Source of the DNA: Fimbriimonadaceae bacterium
Lineage (GTDB): Bacteria > Armatimonadota > Fimbriimonadia > Fimbriimonadales > Fimbriimonadaceae
Length of the DNA: 64,000 nucleotides
Assembly (NCBI GenBank): GCA_023957775.1
Contig: JAMLGR010000006.1
Coordinates: forward strand, 62,001-126,000
Direction of reading: 5' to 3'
Shown here: in pieces, positions 59,811 to 64,000 of the stretch
Layout: every line of letters starts with the position of its first letter
Position numbering within the stretch: the first letter of the stretch is position 1
Program-made: the position numbers and the translations under genes
Notes under the pieces: generated by a model
What the model was told of the DNA's origin: nothing
The model's database searches: none
The model's input: only the letters and a program-made list of their open reading frames with translations

Positions 59811-60167
59811 ATGTCTCACCACGTTTGCCACATCGAATTCAACTCCACCGATCTCGAGCGATCGCAGGCGTTCTACGCGCAGATCTTCGATTGGAAGTTC
59901 GCTGCTTACGGACCCGAAATGGTGGTCTTCGGCACGGATGCGGGCCACATCGGCGGGCTGATCAAGACCGACAAGGTGGGCGCGGGAGATTCTCCTTCGG
60001 TGTGGTTCGAGGTCGAATCGGTCGAGGAGACGCTTGGCAAGGCCCTCGCCGCGGGCGGAGCGGTCCGAAGTCCGAAGTCCCCGGTGCCGGGAGTCGGCTG
60101 GTCGGGAGCGTTCACGGACCCCGACGGGAACGCCGTGGGTCTGGTCGAGTACTCGGCGGAACGGTAA
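59811..60167 (+). CDS. VOC family protein
   Basis: 118 aa. CHIEFNSTDLERSQAFYAQIFDWKF and GWSGAFTDPDGNAVGLVEY are the two halves of the VOC fold, resembling the glyoxalase-like protein 27 kDa antigen (CFP30B) type. AGGGAGG ribosome site before ATG; the open frame runs farther upstream, but through the AraC gene's end. Confidence 0.87.
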   Translation: MSHHVCHIEFNSTDLERSQAFYAQIFDWKFAAYGPEMVVFGTDAGHIGGLIKTDKVGAGDSPSVWFEVESVEETLGKALAAGGAVRSPKSPVPGVGWSGAFTDPDGNAVGLVEYSAER

Positions 60168-60173
60168 ACAAGA

Positions 60174-60206
60174 GCGCCCCCGCCGAAGCTAGTTCGACGG
60201 GGGCGC
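60174..60206. terminator. Bidirectional hairpin between convergent genes
   Basis: 9-bp perfect stem GCGCCCCCG / CGGGGGCGC, loop 15 nt, between the VOC gene (plus) and the secreted protein gene (minus). Confidence 0.65.
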
Positions 60207-60219
60207 CACGCGTGCCGGC

Positions 60220-62418
60220 TCAGGGCTTGATCAGCCATGCCAGGCGGTCGATGCGCGTCCGCCAGACGATGTTGAGGTCCGCTGCAACGAGGTTGAAGCC
60301 GACGCGAGCCTTGATCTTCCCGGTGCCGGGTTCCACGTACCGAGCGGCCTCGGCTCCTGTGACCACGACGTTCATGGTCGTGTCGCCCAGCGTGCCGAAC
60401 CGTGTGTCCTTCAAGACCCACCGGTTGTCCACGAAGTCGTACAGGTAGACCTTCTGGTTCGTGCCGCCGATCTGGATGCCCGCTTCCAGCTGCAGCTCGA
60501 AGTGGCCCGGCGATTGGAGCGGCGACGTACCCTCCATCTCGATGAGGATCTGATCGTAGATCGTCTCCTGAGCCGGGTTGAGTTCGAGCACGGCGTAATG
60601 GTCGTCGGAGCTGACGACACTCGCGACCGTGCCGCTGAACAACCGGCCGTTCACCATTCGCAGCGCCGAGGGCGGGGCCGTCGTCTGAGGCCCCTTGGTG
60701 TCGACGGTAAGGCCCGGCAGCGAGCCGGATTTGAACAACCCGATCTCGCCTACGGTGCTCGCCGGCGGCGTCGCGCACTCGAACCAGAAGTTGAAGACCG
60801 TGCCGTACTTGAGCGGGTTGGCTCCCGCCTGCCCGAAGGTGCCTGTCGACCACGTGATCTTGTCGTTCGCCTTGGTCGAGGTCCAGTCGTTGCCGCTGTC
60901 TTGATCGATGTCTCGGAATCCGACGTTGGTGACCGCCGTGGAGTCGAGCACCGGGATCGAGAACTCGCGGATCTGCCGATCGATGTCGTGCACGTAAAGC
61001 GCGTAATCGTATCGGTAGTTGCCGCCGCCGAGGTCCGTGGTTTTGACCGCGAGAATCGCGTCACCCTCGTCGCGAGGGGTGGCGATCGCGTTCATGTCGC
61101 CCCATCGGGTGATGGCGGGTCCGGGACGCAACGGCTCCGAAGACGTCACGAAGCTCCACTGCGAGCCGGTCCAGTTCATCGAGTTGATGGAGCGCGAGGC
61201 GATGTTGTTGTACTTGTCGATCGTCTCGTCGCGCGAGATGTAGTACGCCTCGTAGAAATACTGGGCCCCGGCCACGCCGAGATCGGCATCCCGGACTTGC
61301 AGCCGGTGGTCGATCGAGGAGAGGCCGCTTCCCGAATTGCGGCGCGTACAATCCGGCTGGTAGTTCGAGAACCACGAGTTGTTGCAGTCCCAAATGCCGG
61401 TAAACGGGTTGACCTCGTCGCGCCCGCCGAGCCACGTTTGGCTGGCGTTGTTGCCCGCGCTGTACGTGTCCGAGCAGTTGACGCCGAGGAGGCTTCCGGT
61501 GCCCGGGTTCTGGCACGTGCCGCACTGGTTGCTGTTCAGGGCGTAGAAGCCGTGCTTCAGCCACGACTGGCCGATCTGCTCGAAGCGACCCTGATAGATG
61601 CGGTACATCTGCATGGCGATCACGGGGTGGCGGGTGTCCATCGCCTGGTACCAGGGGATGTTCGCGTTGCCCGGGTTGCACGACGTCGTGGCCATCGAGA
61701 GGCCGTTCATGCCGTTCGGGTACGACCCTTGGTGCCCGTAGGAAGTCAGGCCGTACAACTCCACGATCGAAACGTCGAGGGGGACATCCTCCTCACCACC
61801 GCGCGGAGGCCCACCGCGGAAGGGCTTGGGGCTGTCGCCCCCGCTCCACTTCGCGTCAGCCTCGATCGTGGCCTGGCCGATCAACTGCCCGGCGAGTTCG
61901 GGCCGGCCCATGGCCTTGGCCGACGCCGCGTTGATGACGAGGTCCGCATACCCGATCAGAAGCTGGTTCTTCTCAGGGTTCCAGCCGACCTTGGCATGGT
62001 TGATGTCGAGGCTGATCGAGCCCTTGCCGCCCTCGAGCGCCAATCCCATCTGGGGCAACGCGGCCTTCGGCTGGATCTCGAAGCCGTTGAGGGCGAAGGT
62101 TCGCCTTCCGGACCGCAATCCGAATCCGCCCGTGTTCGTCAGTCTGCCCGATTCGAACTGCCGGAACTGGTGGTTCTCGATTTCGAACAGGAGCGTCGAT
62201 TCGCCGAGTGCGAAGCCCAAACCGTCGGGCATGTCCCACTTGGCCTTGGCCGTAGTGCGGGCTTGCACGACGTCCAGCCCGATCGCTTCCAGAATTCCGG
62301 GAGCGAGTTCGAGCGTCGTGGTTCCTCCCGTCACACGCCACGTCTCCGTGGCTTGCGCGGTCGTCGCGCCCAGCAGGAGCGCAGTCGCGGCCAGGCCGCA
62401 TGCAAAACGAAATTTCAT
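60220..62418 (-). CDS. Large secreted protein of unknown function with shared C-terminal module
   Basis: 732 aa. Clear signal peptide (FACGLAATALLLGATTAQA). The central part (about 215-450) holds distinctive Cys pairs (SNQCGTCQNPGTG, NCSDTY, WDCNN, DCTRRN) and a rich Asn/Gly/Trp composition; GLTSYGHQGSYPNGMNGLSM is one conserved-looking segment. I think similar proteins occur in Planctomycetota, but I cannot name a function. Residues 596-732 align with the C-terminal 137 residues of the subtilase at 41517-44114. Probably surface-exposed. Confidence 0.8.
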   Translation of the reverse strand: MKFRFACGLAATALLLGATTAQATETWRVTGGTTTLELAPGILEAIGLDVVQARTTAKAKWDMPDGLGFALGESTLLFEIENHQFRQFESGRLTNTGGFGLRSGRRTFALNGFEIQPKAALPQMGLALEGGKGSISLDINHAKVGWNPEKNQLLIGYADLVINAASAKAMGRPELAGQLIGQATIEADAKWSGGDSPKPFRGGPPRGGEEDVPLDVSIVELYGLTSYGHQGSYPNGMNGLSMATTSCNPGNANIPWYQAMDTRHPVIAMQMYRIYQGRFEQIGQSWLKHGFYALNSNQCGTCQNPGTGSLLGVNCSDTYSAGNNASQTWLGGRDEVNPFTGIWDCNNSWFSNYQPDCTRRNSGSGLSSIDHRLQVRDADLGVAGAQYFYEAYYISRDETIDKYNNIASRSINSMNWTGSQWSFVTSSEPLRPGPAITRWGDMNAIATPRDEGDAILAVKTTDLGGGNYRYDYALYVHDIDRQIREFSIPVLDSTAVTNVGFRDIDQDSGNDWTSTKANDKITWSTGTFGQAGANPLKYGTVFNFWFECATPPASTVGEIGLFKSGSLPGLTVDTKGPQTTAPPSALRMVNGRLFSGTVASVVSSDDHYAVLELNPAQETIYDQILIEMEGTSPLQSPGHFELQLEAGIQIGGTNQKVYLYDFVDNRWVLKDTRFGTLGDTTMNVVVTGAEAARYVEPGTGKIKARVGFNLVAADLNIVWRTRIDRLAWLIKP

Positions 62419-62538
62419 ATGAGTAACAACCTGCCTTTCAAATGCCGAAAGAAGGACCCAGACCCGTGCGGAATCCCCCCGGCGCTCGCAGAGACCCCCC
62501 TTTGCGACCCTGATAGTGTAACCCGGATCTTGCGATCT

Positions 62539-62560
62539 GCCAAGGCGAATCGCCTTTGGC
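62539..62560 (-). terminator. Hairpin at the end of the ferredoxin/TPR gene
   Basis: gccaaggcga / tcgcctttggc pair with one bulge; it touches the stop codon of the upstream minus-strand gene. The remainder of the 141-nt gap before the secreted-protein gene has no other clear signal besides AAAGGCAGG about 10 nt before the ATG. Confidence 0.5.
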
Positions 62561-63999
62561 TAGGGAGCCGGCGCCCCTCCGCGACGGTTCTGGAGTCGGC
62601 GCGCCAGGGCGTCGGCCGTTCGGACATCGCCCTTGATCCGGTACAGCGTTTCCGCGGCAGCCCATGCGCCGTCGTCGTCGGCCGAGGCGCGGACGAGGTC
62701 CCGCAGTGTGGACTCTAAACGCCCGCTTTCGGAGACGGCGCGGCCCCAGGCGTCCAGCACTTCGGGCGCGAACGGATCGAGCTTTCGGGCCATGTTCGCT
62801 TGCTCGAGGGCGTCCGCACCCTGGCCCGCGTCGAGCAGCAGACGGCTGAGCACCACGTGGCCCTCGACGAATTCGGGGGCCAGTCGAACGGCTTCGCGCT
62901 CGGCTGCGATCGCCGCGTTGTGGTCGCCCGCCTCGGCCAGGATGATCGCGAGCGTGTGGCGGCCTTGCACCGATTGGGGATCGAGACGAACGGCCTCGCG
63001 GGCGGAGGTGGCGGCTGCGTTGAGTTTCCCCAAGGCGGCCAATGCGAGGGCGAAGTTGATGCGCAGGTTCGCGTCGTCCGGGTGCCTCGTGGCGAGGTAG
63101 TCCCACTGTTCTGCCGCCTGCCGGTGGTTTCCCAGACTGGTGGACAAGGCGGCAAGATCGCGACGCGCCGGTTCCCACGTCGGCTCGTCGGAGACGGCCT
63201 TGCGGAGCGCACGCTCGGCCTCCTCGAACCGCCCCAGCTCCCCGAGGGCCCTTGCCAGCGCGCGCTGGACCTCTGCGTTTCCTCGCATGAGTCGAGCCGC
63301 CGTTTGAAGGTGCGGAAGGGCCAAGCCGGGACGCCCGAGCCTGCGTTGGAGATTCCCGATCATCGCTTCGTTGCGGCCCATCGCGACCAGGCCGTAACGC
63401 GAAACCCACTCGAGATGGCCCAAGGCCGTTTCGGCGATCCTCATGGTCTTGGGGGCGACGTCCGACGGCCCCCCGGCGTCGAGGGAACCGACCGCCTGGG
63501 CATGCAGGGCCGCGCCTTCTCTCACGTGGTACTGGACCATCGCCGAGTGCACCAGAAACGCGATCGCGGCGAACCCCACCGCGCGCGTCCACCAGCCTGC
63601 GGGCCGCACGCCCGACGCATCCCGAAGCTGCCAACGTTGGAGGCGAACGCGCGGGGAGTAGAACGTGCGGGCGACCATCAGCAACCCGAAGGAAGCGAAT
63701 GCAGAGGCGCCAAGGGCGAGCAGGAACGGCACGAGGTCGTAGAGTCCGCGCAGCGCGTACAGGCAACCGAGGAAGAGCACGGCCAACCCGATCTCTTCCG
63801 GCCACGAGAAGTCATAGACCTTCACCGGTGCCCTGGGGACCTTGCCGCGGGCGACGGACGGCTTGCCGAACCCGAAGTAGAGCGCCTTGTTTGGACACAC
63901 GTCCACGCAGTCCATGCACTTCATGCACCCCGGATCGACGACCATGCCGTAAGCCCGAACCTCCTCGTGCACCCGCACGTTGGACGAGCACACGGCGGT
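62560..63999 (-). CDS. Membrane 4Fe-4S ferredoxin/TPR protein (5' end outside window)
   Basis: At least 479 aa, open to the window edge. The first visible part carries C...NVRVHEEVRAYGMVVDPGCMKCMDCVDVCPNKALYFGFGKP, a CxxCxxCxxxCP cluster of polyferredoxins such as CcoG/NapH-like membrane proteins. Then two to three membrane helices (about 70-115, 138-155) and about seven TPR units (about 190-470), e.g. AEVQRALARALGELGRFEEAERALRKAV. A redox-center to TPR fusion of this kind is seldom described. Start not determinable. Confidence 0.85.
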   Translation of the reverse strand, partial: TAVCSSNVRVHEEVRAYGMVVDPGCMKCMDCVDVCPNKALYFGFGKPSVARGKVPRAPVKVYDFSWPEEIGLAVLFLGCLYALRGLYDLVPFLLALGASAFASFGLLMVARTFYSPRVRLQRWQLRDASGVRPAGWWTRAVGFAAIAFLVHSAMVQYHVREGAALHAQAVGSLDAGGPSDVAPKTMRIAETALGHLEWVSRYGLVAMGRNEAMIGNLQRRLGRPGLALPHLQTAARLMRGNAEVQRALARALGELGRFEEAERALRKAVSDEPTWEPARRDLAALSTSLGNHRQAAEQWDYLATRHPDDANLRINFALALAALGKLNAAATSAREAVRLDPQSVQGRHTLAIILAEAGDHNAAIAAEREAVRLAPEFVEGHVVLSRLLLDAGQGADALEQANMARKLDPFAPEVLDAWGRAVSESGRLESTLRDLVRASADDDGAWAAAETLYRIKGDVRTADALARRLQNRRGGAPAP

Positions 64000-64000
64000 G

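Noticed and set aside
60502-62718. Long plus-strand frame over the secreted protein gene
   Set aside because: The minus-strand gene has a clean signal peptide and a module shared with another protein; the plus frame has only antisense-like composition.

Overview
The window is 64 kb of GC-rich, densely packed bacterial chromosome. I see no insertion sequence, prophage, integrase or CRISPR array. It most resembles Armatimonadota, class Fimbriimonadia. This is an inference from the H-X9-DG-type pseudopilin with an AAILFPVFAQ core, the relaxed NTG starts, the cytochrome/LolA-like and ferredoxin/TPR proteins, and the large set of secreted peptidases. A 16S gene or marker search would be needed to settle it. 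Most genes within operons overlap by 1-10 nt (ATGA, GTGA, TTGA junctions), so translation is probably coupled.

Layout. 1-1974: the end of a tryptophan operon (trpD-trpC-trpF). 2284-5392: an ABC-2 exporter with a membrane-anchored helical-repeat partner. 5433-8060: the classic block SRP RNA-dnaX-ybaB-recR. 8066-8120: a heptamer tandem repeat. 8123-13319: peroxiredoxin, CBS protein, MTA/purine phosphorylase, DprA-like protein, tRNA-Ser, panB-panC and a small basic protein. 13388-18312: tRNA-Thr, a lone pseudopilin, an ankyrin protein, a GH130-like enzyme and a pyruvate oxidase. 18683-21542: xseA (with an extra N-terminal domain), xseB, HIT and VOC genes.

21586-36525 is a type IV pilus/competence-pilus locus: three minor pilins, an HD-GYP protein, PilM-N-O-P-Q, the PilB ATPase, the PilC platform, the major pilin, and a soluble GAF/PAS kinase with a sigma54-type response regulator that lacks a DNA-binding domain. 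It is followed by an ECF sigma factor.

37501-45918 is rich in peptidases (S9, S8, M14) plus a sialidase-fold secreted protein. With the M19 dipeptidase at 53 kb and the thermolysin-type protease at 57-59 kb, this suggests an organism that lives on protein and peptides. 45988-51521: LemA-type proteins, dCMP deaminase, WecA/TagO, WecB, UppP and Pth, meaning undecaprenyl-phosphate glycan initiation. 51559-64000: MarR with a self-operator, dipeptidase, acylphosphatase, LolA-like/cytochrome c fusion, cyclophilin lipoprotein, metalloprotease, AraC-type regulator, a large secreted protein of unknown function, and a ferredoxin/TPR membrane protein cut by the window edge.

Points most worth a second look: (1) many first genes have a TANNNT-like -10 box only 5-9 nt before the start codon, implying widespread leaderless transcription; (2) two families of intergenic palindromic repeats; (3) a 137-residue C-terminal module shared by two otherwise unrelated secreted proteins; (4) the HARP-like domain fused to exonuclease VII; (5) a pilus response regulator without a DNA-binding domain; (6) an almost perfect MarR autorepression site.
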